A stretch of 64,000 nucleotides of DNA from Spisula solida (lineage: Eukaryota > Mollusca > Bivalvia > Venerida > Mactridae), in NCBI GenBank assembly GCA_947247005.1, contig OX365952.1, forward strand, positions 48,340,722 through 48,404,721. Reading direction: 5' to 3'. Numbering within the stretch: position 1 is the stretch's first letter; the number at the start of each line of letters is the position of its first letter. The notes under the pieces were generated by a model. It made no database searches and had not been told where the DNA came from. It worked only from the letters and a program-made list of their open reading frames with translations. This document shows, piece by piece, positions 11,766-23,769 of this stretch. Both the position numbers and the translations under genes were made by a program.

Positions 11766-13324
11766 TTTAAGCTAACAGTCACCTATTTGAAGCAATAATG
11801 TATTGGGGAGAAATTATGTCAAGCATATTGAAAGCCTGTATGAAAATATCGAATTTCTATTTTAATTGCATAATAAAAATAGAACAATTTTAGACACAAT
11901 TCATTAGCTATAATCAAAATATTACAAAGGTTTTGTTTCGAAAACGTGCACGCAAACTTCCCTAATTTTGCTAAGCAGCAAAATATTCTTAACTTGTTTT
12001 GTCTACGTGCACGGAACTATAATCGTCTCAGTTAGAACAGCAACAACATAATACTAGTTTCTTTCAAATGTCGTCGTTCGCTTACTTGCCTTCGGTTCAA
12101 ATTTACAAATCTATTACGCATATATTGGTTACTTGTACTCATTAGTAGAATACAAGTATATGAATTGTCGTATAGTGGGAATACGCTACTGGAAGTTTAC
12201 CATTAAGTTATAATTCTTATGACATGTTCTTCGATATTATTCCTTAAAAATTAAACCACGAACACACGTCACAAATTTGGTTACAATCCTCTCGAAAATA
12301 AACACGATATTTATATTGGCTAAACAAGTCAGCTTGTGTGCCAATGAACTTACTATAAAAGAACCACCATTAGAAAAGCCATCAATCATACAGTTTATAC
12401 GCATTTAGACACATCCGATTACAATATCATTTAGACACAAAGTAGTCCAAATGTCAACAACACAAAATAGATCAATAATTTGTTACAATTTACATAGAGG
12501 CGATAAAACAAGCATTATAATATACAGACATGTTGGCCATTTAAGTATACAATGTATCTCTCGCTTTGTAAGTAGTATGTGTGTACAGCAACTTAATTAA
12601 CTAATTCATATACTTATACGTAAAACAAATCACTGCGATTTCCATATTGTTTTTGTTTAACATCGGTTACTTATTTCTAGAATTATTCATTTACAAAATG
12701 TGTCTATAAAATAGATAATAATCAATCTTACAGTGACGGCAGCACTCAACAGAAACAGTTTAACATGAAAGCAAATATAGAAAATAGACAAATCACGCAC
12801 GATAAGCACGCGTCCTGATGACAAACATATACACGATGTATCAATTTGACTTTGTGATCTTGTACAAATACTCAAACGTAATAATTTGCTTCATGCTAAT
12901 TATTTCTGGTGATAATCACCTGCCAGGTTAAAGAGAGCGTGCTGTATGGCTTATAAAAGGTTCTGTATTCTGTGACGTAATCATAAAGGTAAACTAAACC
13001 AGAAATAAAATTATTTATTATTTAATTCTTCTCATTCATGTACTAAGTACATATAACATACGACGTGAAGAAGAACATATACAGTGTACATAGCATTTCA
13101 GTTATGAATTCTAAGGGACAATTATCAAATATTAAATAATATGATAAACATAAAATCAACATATGACTATTTCGACTTAAGAAACTTTACATTAATTTGT
13201 CGCAGATTCTGGGCATATGTTGTATCATTTCCTTGGGATTAGTGATGGTCATATTCACAACATGTAATTATTTTTATCCAGTCACTTCCGGCAAAATCTG
13301 ACTGTTAACGGGGTGCCTGATCAA
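11766..13324. other. Duplicated AT-rich DNA without recognised genes
   Basis: Closely matches 22,233-23,769. It contains a degenerate R1-like block (GGCAGCACTCAACAGAAAC, about 12,738). ORFs are short and not better conserved between the copies than the surrounding DNA. Confidence 0.5.
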
Positions 13325-13640
13325 CTTAGCGATAATCGGTCACCGGGTCATGTGACTAGTGATAATCCGTCACCTTACCACGTGATCTGACGGACTTCTT
13401 CTTATATGAGAGTCGTCGGTTGCAATTCCGTGCCCGAGGGTGAGGTTTTCCTATCCTAAATGAGCTGGTAGTTGATCGGTTATTTTCTTCGTCTTACCTG
13501 CGTCTACATGACGTCTATCAGGATGTCCGACGTCGTTGTTTATAATGACGTCACGGAACGAACGTGACGTTGCGGGCTAGCTAATGAAAGAGTGACAATA
13601 CAGTCCCGAGTTTGATCCCCTTACTGAGCAGATTAAGCGA
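13325..13640. promoter_or_regulatory. Motif-rich, CpG-richer block of possible regulatory origin (U1)
   Basis: Two imperfect ~30-bp direct repeats, each GATAATC(G/C)GTCACC followed by an E-box-like word (TCATGTGAC, then CCACGTGAT), lie upstream of a TATA-like TTCTTATATGAGAG and a cluster of GACGT words including the exact palindrome TGACGTCA at 13,546-13,553. The same arrangement is preserved in U2 (23,770-24,050). Base composition is visibly richer in G+C and CpG than the flanks. No transcript or downstream ORF is evident, so a promoter, enhancer or LTR-like remnant are all possible. Confidence 0.25.
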
Positions 13641-13650
13641 CTGGATAAAT

Positions 13651-13797
13651 AGAATAATAGGTTAGTGCCGTGGATGAAAAAGTTTATCCGGCTCGGCTAC
13701 AAAAAAAAAAAATTATCGGATTCGCCTACGGCTCACCCGATAAATTCCTCCGCCTTGCGAGATAAACTTTTCATCCACGGCACTAACCTATTATTCT
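13651..13797. mobile_element. Foldback hairpin element, U1 copy
   Basis: Arm 13,651-13,688 (AGAATAATAGGTTAGTGCCG...) is repeated in perfect reverse complement at 13,761-13,797. An inner TTATCGG / CCGATAA pair and an A-run sit in the loop. U2 carries the same hairpin with a shorter loop (24,110-24,242). Confidence 0.8.
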
Positions 13798-14384
13798 CTA
13801 TGTATTAAGGCGACGTGACAGTTAATGGCTTGTGGAAGAGCTAGTTAGTACATATTGATTATTAATTACAGGAAAGCATATTAGTTAGCAGGACACCAAA
13901 TGTTGAGAATCAAATAAAACCGATACAAGCAAAACCATTGGTGGAGAACATTGCCGCAGTTCTTTATGTGTGTAATAACTGCCTGTTCACAATAAATCTG
14001 CTATTTCATCTTCTAATCTGATGTTATGTCTTCCGTGATCTCTTATGACGTCATGTAAAACCTTCTTATGGACGTGTCAATGATCGTTCCTATGCGATAA
14101 TTCTATATCCAGTTTATTCACCTATCGCTTGTGCCTTTCTTATCTAATATGTGTCAGCCAATGTGATCGCACAAATTGGATACATTTAAACAACAATCTT
14201 TAATAGTAAATGCGACTTAGATATTAACCCAATAAACTCGCTTTGTAACCTTCAAAGAAATAAAGAGGCGGGGCATTCTGTGCATTGGCGTCATGATAGT
14301 TCACACACATACTATTTTGTATCTCAACAATATTAATCTATCATGACAATTTGTCAACAATGTGAATATTTCGTTGTTTATCAT
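13798..14384. other. Duplicated unannotated DNA
   Basis: Matches 24,243-24,836 almost base for base. Contains a second TGACGTCA (14,046-14,053). No coding signal. Confidence 0.5.
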
Positions 14385-14972
14385 GTCCTAACATAACTTT
14401 ATTTGGCATATTTACATAATATATACAGATACAGCCAGAACAAACACAATAATATACATAATGAAATACACATAATGCAAATCAATAATAACAGAGTTAC
14501 ATCAACAGTGTGTATGTACAGGTACGGGGAAATTGTGATATTATCAATTTCTATTATGAGAAGCATAATAAACATATATAGCAATTTGCAAAAATAGTAC
14601 GGGTTGAGGTTGTGGACATGAGACATGTAAATGTTTGAATGGTTGGCCAGCTGGAGAAATACGTTTTGAAATATTTGGTTCTTAGATCCCTATGTTTTGG
14701 ACAGATTAATAAGAATTGGTATTCGCTTTCAACGACCCCCATGTTGCATCGTAAAGAAGTTCTATTTTGACGTTCTATATTAAAGTAGCTAACAGTTTCT
14801 ATAGCTATCTCGTGGCATGATAATCTAAATATTGTAACATCGAGTGTGTACTTCTTTTGTTTTATGCAAGATAGGTATTTTTTAATATCAGACGTGTGTT
14901 TATATATGCTATATTATGTCAGTTTACTAGAATTATTATTATAACTTTTCTTCAATATACCAATAGAAAGAA
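14385..14972 (-). pseudogene. LINE (non-LTR retrotransposon) 3' end with reverse-transcriptase-polyprotein C-terminus, U1 copy
   Basis: Read on the minus strand, a reading frame resembles the C-terminal region of animal non-LTR retrotransposon polyproteins: a FRLSCHEIAIET segment, then ERQNRTSLRC, SEYQFLLICPKHRDLRTKYF and SWPTIQ. Related LINEs have the pattern FR-S-H-IE, R-C--C, E-E-HFLL-CP, DLR, W-SI at this position. The CC/HC zinc-knuckle cysteines are only partly kept. The frame is broken by a TAA where the U2 copy reads TCA. An AT-rich 3' UTR with AATAAA near 14,390 follows. Everything upstream (endonuclease, RT palm) is missing, so this is a 5'-truncated dead copy. The overlapping ORFs at 14,399-14,626 are 3' UTR. 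Confidence 0.7.
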
Positions 14973-16802
14973 AGGCTGTCGGCGTTTTTCTTTCGCCTAG
15001 AAAATTACTGTATCCGTGGTAATTTTAACATCGCTAAGATTCGGAATATCAGGTTAGACTAAACTGAATAAAACTGATTAATCGCTCGTGGCACACAAAG
15101 CGCTTTCTGTGTATAAATTGTTGTCAGTTGGACACTTTGTGCACATTTCATTGATCTAGTTGACCACATTCTATGAATGTGATTGAATATCGTTGATTCG
15201 TTAACGCCTTCGTCCGATTGTTCTTCTCATTACATGTATCACGCATAACTCTGCATACACCACACATGCAAAACATAGGTCTAGTGTTAAAACTTACGTT
15301 ACCGATCGTTTTTTGTATTATATCTTTTAGATTTACATTATTCACATTTCCTGATTTGCATCTTTAGTATCGTTTTCAGTCTAACTACGTCCAGCATTTT
15401 ATTATAAATAATATTATTTCATCTGTACGTCTAAATATATTATATGGGTACTCATATTTGTTACCTATAGTATGCACGTAAGTATATCCAAAAGTATTGT
15501 CACTGCTTTCCTAATCTGTTTGTTGTAGGCGTAGATTCTTAAAAAACGATATCAAAATATACAGTAATCAAATTCTGATTAACATAAAAGGCGCTATATT
15601 ATTTGAATATTGTAATATACAAATGACGTCATGTTGCCGCACATATTGGAAATAGATTGATGTAACTTTTTTTAATTGCGTTGTATTACTTACATTGTGC
15701 GCGATTTACTCGCATCAGTGACATTACTTTTTGATATACCCTCGTATTTCCATTAACCTCTAAATTATATATTGATATACCGTCAACTATCTGACATATC
15801 GGTCACAGACAAAACGTCATCAGTAATTCAAGGAGGCAATTAACATCGCTCGACGACAGTACAATGTTTGAGTTTATTACATATTTATGTTAATGCTGTT
15901 TATTAGATGCAATATATTCTGGTGAGACGCTTACATGTAATTAATGTAATAAACATATAGGATTTCTGCATTCTTGCAGGAGAAAACTTGTAATTAGCGG
16001 GTCAAAAAGAGTATATTAAGTCGATATTCTCTTACATGTATGATGAATTATGCCTACGTCTGTTTAACTGTACAAGGGATGCCAATTAACGTAAAATGTT
16101 TTTTTATTTAATAAATCAGCAACTATACATCATGTTATCTTACTTCATCTATAGATACGTCTTATCTAGCCTCATGTCGCTTTCTATATATTGGCGATCA
16201 GCTTTCGTGGTTTTTGTTAATTTAAACAATTCATGATGATCAAAGGTGGCGGTATCAACCAGGAGCGTCAACATATTAAGTGTCAACGCTAACTGCGTGA
16301 AAATACATAACTTGTCATTAGTTTTCAATCTTCGAAAAAACGGTACGACATTACGTACTTATGGGAACATTCCACCGCACTTTAAAAAAGGTAATTAAAA
16401 CTGCTGCACGAACACCATTTCCGATTCAGGACTTTAAACATTCGTTTGTGGGATGAGAGAGCCGATAAATGTCTATAACATATTCTCTCAATGTTTACAC
16501 TGTGTACACGTACTATCGGTCGTCTACATCTAGAATGCAGAACAATTAAGATTACATCCTGACTAAGTATTATTTATATCGTTGGTTACAACATATGGAC
16601 GCATCCAACAGTTAGCCTTCAACGTACAAATTTAGCTGATATAATTGAAGCTTAACTTGACAAATCAAGCCTGTGTATTTTATGTCAACGTTGAGTGAGA
16701 TTACTCGAAGAACAATAATTTATATCGACTCGTTTCATACCAAGTTTTGGATGTACACCTGTAGCTCTGGAGAATCAAGGTTATAGATAATCGCACAGAG
16801 AA
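14973..16802. repeat. 1.83-kb segment present in U1 only; diverged relative at 56,160-57,235
   Basis: The segment is precisely absent from U2 (junction near 25,421). Much of it is related in the same orientation to 56,160-57,235. Shared blocks include CCGTCAACTATCT, GAGGCAATTAACATC (15,833; GAGGCAATTTACATC at 56,511), GATATATTCTGGTG-like sequence and the CTGCTGCAC...CCATTTCCGATTC block. No ORF longer than about 65 codons. A CRE palindrome lies at 15,624-15,631. Confidence 0.65.
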
Positions 16803-17650
16803 GACAACAGGGTTTGAAAATTGGAACATCAAATGTTAATTACTCCAGATCTATTTTTGCGATTTGTACAATGTGATGATCTTGGATGAGCTATAACTCA
16901 AAATGGACACAGATGAAGACGCATGGTTAAAACACATAGGCGCGCAATCCCACACGAACATGAGTCCGAAACGTACGCCCTAAGCAGGTAAGTATTTTTC
17001 ACACAAATCAAACTGTGATAAAGTATACACCCATGTTATGATTATTCTTAACAAATATGTAACTGTGTCAGTTCTTTTGAGAGGTTTCCGTTAGATGTGT
17101 AGGTTTCCTTGTGATTTGTTAAATATATTGTTCAAGCTTTCAAACCTAAACCTCAGCTATGTTCGACTGACCGATCTGGCAGGGTGTCGGAATGTCAAAA
17201 TATAATAAAAAGTTGGACAGGGAAGGTAGCACTAGACAGAAACATAAGAACACGAAATGCGACTATCAAAAATAAGTGTTGTTTTTAAGGGTCCCTCTTT
17301 CATTATAACTTCTCATTTTTGTGCTGCTGTTCTTATCCTATTCATCAGGATATTTCATTTATACAATTTCTTCTGGCTGGGTCACGGTTTGTCTAGATTA
17401 AAGGAGAATGAGATATAGTTTCATACAGTAACGTTTCCACTGAGTGCCACCTACCCAGACCGAGTTGTTATTATCTGTTTTACATTTGTAAATGTGTATT
17501 GTTGAAACTTATATATATGTACAGGGCAACATCTAGTGTATTCATCAAGTTTAAAGATTAAGCTCCTGTCTCCAGATATGATCGCGTTCAATCCTTAACG
17601 TTGGGTTAAACACTCGTAGAGATAATTGACGACAGGTATCGCGTGACACG
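16803..17650. repeat. 3' part of U1 with a degenerate R1 block
   Basis: Matches 25,421-26,180 (AGACAACAGGGTTTGAAAAT onward) and, more distantly, 29,930-30,230 (GGTTTGTCTAGATT; AAAGATTAAGCTCCT). A degenerate R1 (GGACAGGGAAGGTAGCAC) is at about 17,216. U1 has 83 extra bases at 17,039-17,121 relative to U2. Confidence 0.7.
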
Positions 17651-18843
17651 TTGCATAACAAATTACAAATCGTTAATTAATATTTTTGAAGTAAAAAATT
17701 AATAGACGAATATGTCACGTGATTTTTATTATTTATTTTACTGAACTACTTTTAAATCGCACATGCTGATGAGCGATATTTGTGAAGGAACGTAAACAAA
17801 AACATGTTTTCTGAGTTTAATTTAACTGTAACACTATATTCGATATATGCTTATTATGTTTTTTATTGAGTTGTTTTGTCATTTGTGAGCGCACAAACAA
17901 ATATGACCAATTTGCTCTTTGCTGGTACCAAATAGTACCAACCAAATTTAAGGTGTAATGTGTTGCGGTAATAATATACAGCTTGGTTTCCTCTATGCGT
18001 ATGTGGATTAATCCGCAGATCGTGTTATAATCATGAATAACGTTTGCAATGCAATAATGATTCATTGCTCTATTTATGAAGATTTCGGCGTTGAGTCAAC
18101 ACGGTTTCGTTATAATATTTGATATGCATTACATGATACTAAAGTTGCTTATTCCAATAATATACCAGATTTAAGATTAGTGTATACTACTTACAACAGA
18201 CGCTAACTCATTATGTCATAATATTGTATATTTCGAACACTAAACTTTTAGAATTTATTTGTATCAACAAATCATTTGGAATGTTTCTGGATGCTCACGA
18301 GAAATCATATTCTAAAGGATTGAAATGAAAACCATCTCTCCATCTACGATTGTTTTTAAACCCGAAATAACACACACCGTAATCCTGACAGCTGTCGCTA
18401 GGTCACGAACCACAAGAATACAAATCTGAAATGCATGTTGAACCAGACAAATGTTTGTTGTCAGTTATATAATACCATTAAATGTGTAACAGTGGGGGCA
18501 ATGTTCTGGTGTTTCTTCAGTGCCTGTTTTGCACTTCATGTAATTAATAAAAGCGTAGTTTTGTCTGACTTCGTTTTGTTGAAACAATATACTTCTGTAA
18601 TCAAAAGCTTGATCATTTTTGCTCGAAAACAAAGTCTGATAATATTACAGTGTTCAAATATACAATAAAGTGTAAACGTTAAAGGCGACACACATAATGT
18701 TATTGAAGCATAACCAGATGATTGATTACGGGGCATCTTTGTCGATAGTTACTTAAGTCCATCAAAATACATAAGTGGAGTTTTGTTACAACCTAGAATG
18801 AAACGTTTTGGATATACATGTAGTATCGACACATCACCATATA

Positions 18844-19755
18844 CGAGAGGTGTTCGATATGTATTGTTTCTGTCCTTTGCATTTTTCTATGACAATATTT
18901 AGAAGGATTCTACGATTACTGTCTAAAAGGTGTATGTTTCTATTCTATAATTGGAAAATTAGCCTTTTGTCAACAATTTAATAATTCATTGAACTTAGAG
19001 GAGGATATATTCGAGTACACTGGTCTTATGTTCATTTTAAGCTAAATCTGTGCCATCTTTGCAGCAGTTGTATAGAAAAGTAAATGTCAGAATTCGTTAA
19101 ACTGCAACATACGATACGATAACTGGATCCTTATGTTTCCATCAGAACTTTAAATCAAAATGAAATTATTTGTTGTCTACGAGTAAGCCGGTCACTCTTA
19201 TTTATACCAAATGAAGCTTGTTGGTTCACGCACCAATAACTTCATATCAATTATATTTTGATCGGAAATTCTTCCTACAAATCAATGTTGATGGTCTACG
19301 GCTTACATCAATGCATGAAATGTCAATAAAACTGATTGAAAATTTTCATTGAAAAATTGCATGCTTTTTGACTGATTTTGACACCTATTTTCGCGACTTT
19401 GAAATTCTCTTATTTTGTTCAAAAATTGCAATCAAATACTGCAAATCATGTTTTTATCGAAGGCATTTATATAATTTACGGTATGATAGTTGTGGAATAA
19501 GATTATTTCTCGAAAGGAAGTTTTAATCGACAGTTATTCCCAAAAAGTCGCATTGTCTATATCTATTGTCTATATCTAGCCCTTTCAAAAGACAACAAAA
19601 ACAACAGTCCGGTGATTAAACTTATTGATTTCTTTTCACGAAGTATTGCGGAATATTTATTGGTTCCAGAGATGTAAAAAGATTTAAAGATACATTTGTA
19701 TCCACGAATTTTCTTATTTGTGACCCAAGTGACAATACATATCGAACACCCCTCG
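18844..19755. mobile_element. Tc1/mariner-type TA-target element, 912 bp, non-autonomous
   Basis: Inverted terminal repeats of about 26 bp: CGAGAGGTGTTCGATATGTA at the left and the complement of CGAGGGGTGTTCGATATGTA at the right. It is flanked by TA on both sides (18,842-18,843; 19,756-19,757). U1 supplies the empty site: CATCATATACCTG at 10,006-10,018 has a single TA where U2 has TA-element-TA. There is no ORF of 60 codons, so the element cannot encode a transposase. TA target and terminal CGAGGGGTGTTC are typical of mariner relatives; the exact family is not assigned. Confidence 0.88.
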
Positions 19756-20324
19756 TACCTGGCGGGTCATTCAAGAAAGAAATATATAATTTGGATCAGC
19801 GGTAGCAATCGGTAAAGGACAATAAAAATAGTAAATGCATAAAGTAGCCTAATGATAGAACGTCCGCGATGATTGTGGGGGATTCTGTAAGTGCTGAAAC
19901 CGAAGACTATCGTTTGTTGCACAAACATAATCAAGTATGTACGTTCTTTCCAAACAAATTAAAAGTATACGTCTCATTAAAACAAAAATGCATCCACAGG
20001 AAAGCTATGGGTTGATCTGTAATTCGATGTTCTTCAAATGCTAGTGGTCTTTAAATGAAACATTTTGAGAAGCGTTTAGTCATCGTAATAGTACTCAGCT
20101 TGAATGTCCCTACCACGAAATATAGAACTAAAAGTCTTACCAATTTTACCAACCCAACGACGTTGAAACGCAATCCTCATAACTGGTTCGAACATTGTCT
20201 GTATTGCATGGCTATGCTTACAATAGATCAAACATTGTTTTTGTTCTCATCACTGATACAGTCAGCGTGTTGCTGTGCTTCTATCCGGTCCTGATTGTGA
20301 TTTGTTTTATCTTATTGCAACTTT

Positions 20325-20740
20325 GAGATGTTGTTATACTCATTAATATACGAGTATTGTATTGCTATGGACAAAACGTCTCCGCTCATAGATAGTGAGA
20401 GAAGATGTGTGTGTGTTAACATTGATAACTTATTATGAACCAACAGTATTCAACAAATATCTTGGTTCATGCGTTTTTATTGAAAGGACCAAGGAAAATT
20501 GTCTAAATCTATTAAGAAGATAAAAGATAATCGGATAGAGAAGGCAGCACTCAATTTAAACAGCTGAGCACGGGAAACATTGAACATCATATACCACAAT
20601 TATTATTGTTATCTTATTGAAATCGTGATATCTGGTTATACTCCTGGATACAATGTATATGAGTATTTCATTTCAATGGACAAAGCGTCTCCGCTCAAAG
20701 ATAGTAGGGGAAGATGTGTGTGTAAACATTGATAAATAAT
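20325..20740 (+). repeat. Short direct duplication (~115 bp) separated by an R1 copy
   Basis: The block at 20,330-20,430 and the block at 20,625-20,735 share ATGGACAAA(A/G)CGTCTCCGCT and GGAAGATGTGTGTGT-like text. A forward R1 copy (20,517-20,602), nearly identical to 1-83, lies between them. An in-frame ATG heads each copy (MDK-SPL-DS), but the frames end after 23 and 18 codons. Confidence 0.6.
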
Positions 20741-20923
20741 ACATGTTTCGATGGATGAATAAAATGCGATATTATCTTCTCCCCAAATGCATTATAATAA
20801 GGACGTGAACAACAAGTAAAGTAAAGTTCATCCTTTCATCTATTTTTTTCACTGATCATAAAAGGTTTGTTGGGTATATTCGTATCTCCGTGAAGTTATA
20901 GGTGCGTTTTTCTGTGGTAGATT

Positions 20924-21151
20924 ATGTTGTTATTTAACGTTCATACAAACAAAAGTTTACTGCAGGCGCCAACTATTATTCTAATAATTTTGGATATTCT
21001 GCATTATTCATATCAGCTCAATACAATCGATCAAGTACTATACACACTGTTCATTGTATTTTCCACATGTTTAGACAACCAAAGTAGCATGATTGTGTAT
21101 TTACGTATGCAAATAAGAGAACTTTTAGAGAAGTGTTTTCCAAAGATTTAA
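20924..21151 (+). pseudogene. Possible C-terminal fragment of a rhodopsin-class GPCR (TM7 and helix 8)
   Basis: The ORF gives a hydrophobic segment (VLYTLFIVFSTCLDNQSS), then MIVYLRMQIRELLEKCF and a stop. Order and spacing resemble TM7 and helix 8 of class A receptors: a hydrophobic helix with C-L-N-x-S-S, a tyrosine at the NPxxY position, then R-x-L-x-x-x-C-F. The NP of NPxxY is replaced (SMIVY), which would disable a receptor. A possible splice acceptor (TTTACTGCAG) lies inside the ORF at about 20,963, and a stop directly precedes the ATG. No other receptor segments were found nearby, and U1 has no copy. The resemblance is weak and could be coincidence in hydrophobic AT-rich sequence. Confidence 0.22.
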
Positions 21152-21199
21152 GTTCACGTGTTTAATTGACCACGGATAATATTCTACAGCTAGAATAAC

Positions 21200-21850
21200 G
21201 ATGATAGATAATTGGACAGGGAAGGCAACACTCAAATTTAACAGCTGATCACGGGAAACATAAAACATCACATACTACTTTTACACGGCACAATGTCAAA
21301 TACTACAATTAGTCGACTTTATAACTAAAAGGCACAGACGATGCCCTAACGCAACAATAAGATTACGTCATTCCTCACCGAAACACCAACAATTAAAATG
21401 AATGACCTTATTGTTTGCAGATTAGGTCGTATCGATTATGTAAAAATTTCCAAGAATGGTCTAATGTCAAAAGATGAAAACTGTTTGAATGATTAACTCA
21501 CAATTGTGTCAATATTCTAGATATGTACAGTGGTGGTTGAGTAGAGCGCATTGGTTTTGTCGCGTTGTTTTTATTTTAAATTTTTCATACCATGATCTAA
21601 GGCGATAAGTTGACCCCACCTGTTTTCTACACTGAATTAAAACTCTCTAACTTACTCTTCCACACGCATTTATTGATTGTTTTTGTTGACGGACGCTATT
21701 TTACTGTTTTCGATACAACCTTGAATACAATAACATGTACTTATCTAAAGATGCTGGATCATATTGTCGTTTTCGTATTGTACTGTTATTTCTTGGGCCG
21801 ATGTTACAGTTCTTGATTAAAATCTATAACCAAAAAATATAATTTCAAAT
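21200..21850. repeat. ~600-bp dispersed repeat, third copy (U2), with R1 at its left end
   Basis: GGACAGGGAAGGCAACACTC (about 21,219) opens the R1 part. The remainder parallels 10,880-11,440, including CTGGATCATA-TGTCGTT near 21,752. Confidence 0.75.
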
Positions 21851-22121
21851 ATTCTTGTTCGTCTATAGTTTAGCAAATCATCATAATCACTAAATCAGTA
21901 AGCGATCGCGTGTTAATAATGGACGAAATTTAAAGTTCACAGTATGTCATTTATGACGGGGTGAGTATATAGACTGACTTGAAATATCTTTTTGGGGGAT
22001 ATGGATGGTTCCTCCTATGTCTGACTCTTGCGCGGATGGCCAAGACATAAACTCTTTGCAAAGACAAAACCTCGCATCTGTGTTTCCCAACCCTTCAGGA
22101 CATACACAACCATTGTTGTGT

Positions 22122-22232
22122 TAAAAGATAAAATAATATCGGACAGGGAAGGCAGCACTTAACTTAACCAGCCAAGCATAGAACACATAAAACATCAAAT
22201 ATCACAATTACACGGCACAATGCCCAGCCAAC
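22122..22232 (+). repeat. R1 repeat, forward orientation (U2)
   Basis: Duplicate of the copy at 11,655. Confidence 0.8.
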
Positions 22233-23769
22233 AATGTATTAAAGCTAACAGTCACCTATTTGAAGCAAAAATGTAATGTATTGGGGAGAACATAATTATG
22301 TCAAAAATATTGAAAGTCTGTGTGAAAATATCGAATTTCTAGTTTAATTGCATAATAAAAGTAGAACAAGTTTAGACACAATTCATTAGCTATAATCAAA
22401 ATATTACAAAGGCTTTGTTTCGAAAATGTGCACGCAAACTTCACTAATTTTTTGTCTACGTGCAAGGAAGTATAAGCCGTTCAGTTAGAACACCAACAGC
22501 ATAATACTCGTTTCTTTCAAATGTCGTCGTCCGCTTATATGTCTTCGGTTCAAAGTTACAAATCTATTACGCATATATTGGTAACTTGTACTCGTCAGTA
22601 GAAATTCTGAATACTAGTTTATGAATTGTTATATAGTTAGAATAAGCTACTGGAAGTTTACCATTAAGTTATAATTCTTATGACATGTTCTTCGATATGA
22701 TTTCTTAAATATAAAACCACGAACACACGACAGAAATTTGGTTACAATCCTCTCGAAAATAAACACGATATTTATATTGGCTAAACAAGTCAGCTTGTGT
22801 GTCAATGAACTTACTATAAAAGAATCATCATTAGAAAAGCCATTAATCATACAGTGTATACGTCTTTAGACACATCCGATCCCAATATCATTATATACAA
22901 AGTAGTCCAAATGTCAACAACACTAAATAGATCAATAATTTGTTATAATTTACATAGAGGCGATAAAACAAGCATTATAATATACAGACATGTTGGCCAT
23001 TTAAGTATATCTTTCGCATTGTAAGTAGTATGTGTGTACAGCAACTTGATTAACTAATTCATATACTTATTCGCAAAAGAAATCACTGCGATGTGCATAT
23101 TGTTTTTGTTTAACATAGGTTACTTATTTCTAGAATTATTCATTCCATTTACAAACTGTATCTATAAAATAGACAATAACCAATCTTATAGTGACGGCAG
23201 CACTCAACAGAAACAGTTTAACATGAAAGCAAATATAGAAAATAGACAAATCACGCACGATAAGCACGCGTCCTGATGACAAACATATACACGATGTATC
23301 AATTTGACCTTGTGATCTTGTACAAATACTCAAACGTAATAATTTGCTTCATGCTAATTATTTCTGGTGATAATCACCTGCCAGGTTAAAGAAAGCGTGC
23401 TGTATGGCTTATAAAAGGTTCTGTATTCTGTGACGTAATTATAAAGGTAAACTAAACCAGAAATAAAATCATTTATTATTTAATTCTTCTCATTCATGTA
23501 CAAAGTACATATAACATACGACGTGAAGAAGAACATATACAGTGTACATAGCCTTTCAGTTATGAATTCTAAGGGACAATTATCAAATATTAAATAATAT
23601 GATAAACATAAAATCAACATTATGACTATCTCGACTTAAGAAACTTTACATTAATTTGTCGCAGATTCGGGGCATATGTTGTATCATTTCCTTGGGATTA
23701 GTGATGGTCATATTCGCAACATGAAATTATTTTTATCCAGTCACCCTCGGCAAAATCTGCCTGTTAACG
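22233..23769. other. Duplicated AT-rich DNA without recognised genes (U2)
   Basis: Counterpart of 11,766-13,324. A degenerate R1-like block lies at about 23,196. Confidence 0.5.

Larger units (their letters stand above)
8590..17650 (+). repeat. Segmental duplication unit U1 (direct tandem copy of U2)
   Basis: U1 aligns colinearly with 17,650-26,200. The clearest blocks are 8,650-10,030 against 17,700-18,845 plus 19,756-20,035; 10,816-11,460 against 21,215-21,870; 11,540-14,972 against 22,000-25,420; and 16,803-17,640 against 25,421-26,180. In the 11.6-14.97 kb block most 60-base lines differ at only a few positions. The other blocks carry more indels. U1-only sequence includes 9,500-9,740, the SINE at 10,455-10,815 and 14,973-16,802. 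Both units end in AAATCGTTAAT-like sequence that also opens the following unit, and the 26.2 kb and 30.2 kb junctions share it. Confidence 0.85.

Noticed and set aside
14399..14626. Hydrophobic 75-codon ORF conserved in U1 and U2 (also 24,851-25,078)
   Set aside because: It is the 3' UTR of the LINE fragment; conservation only reflects the recent duplication.
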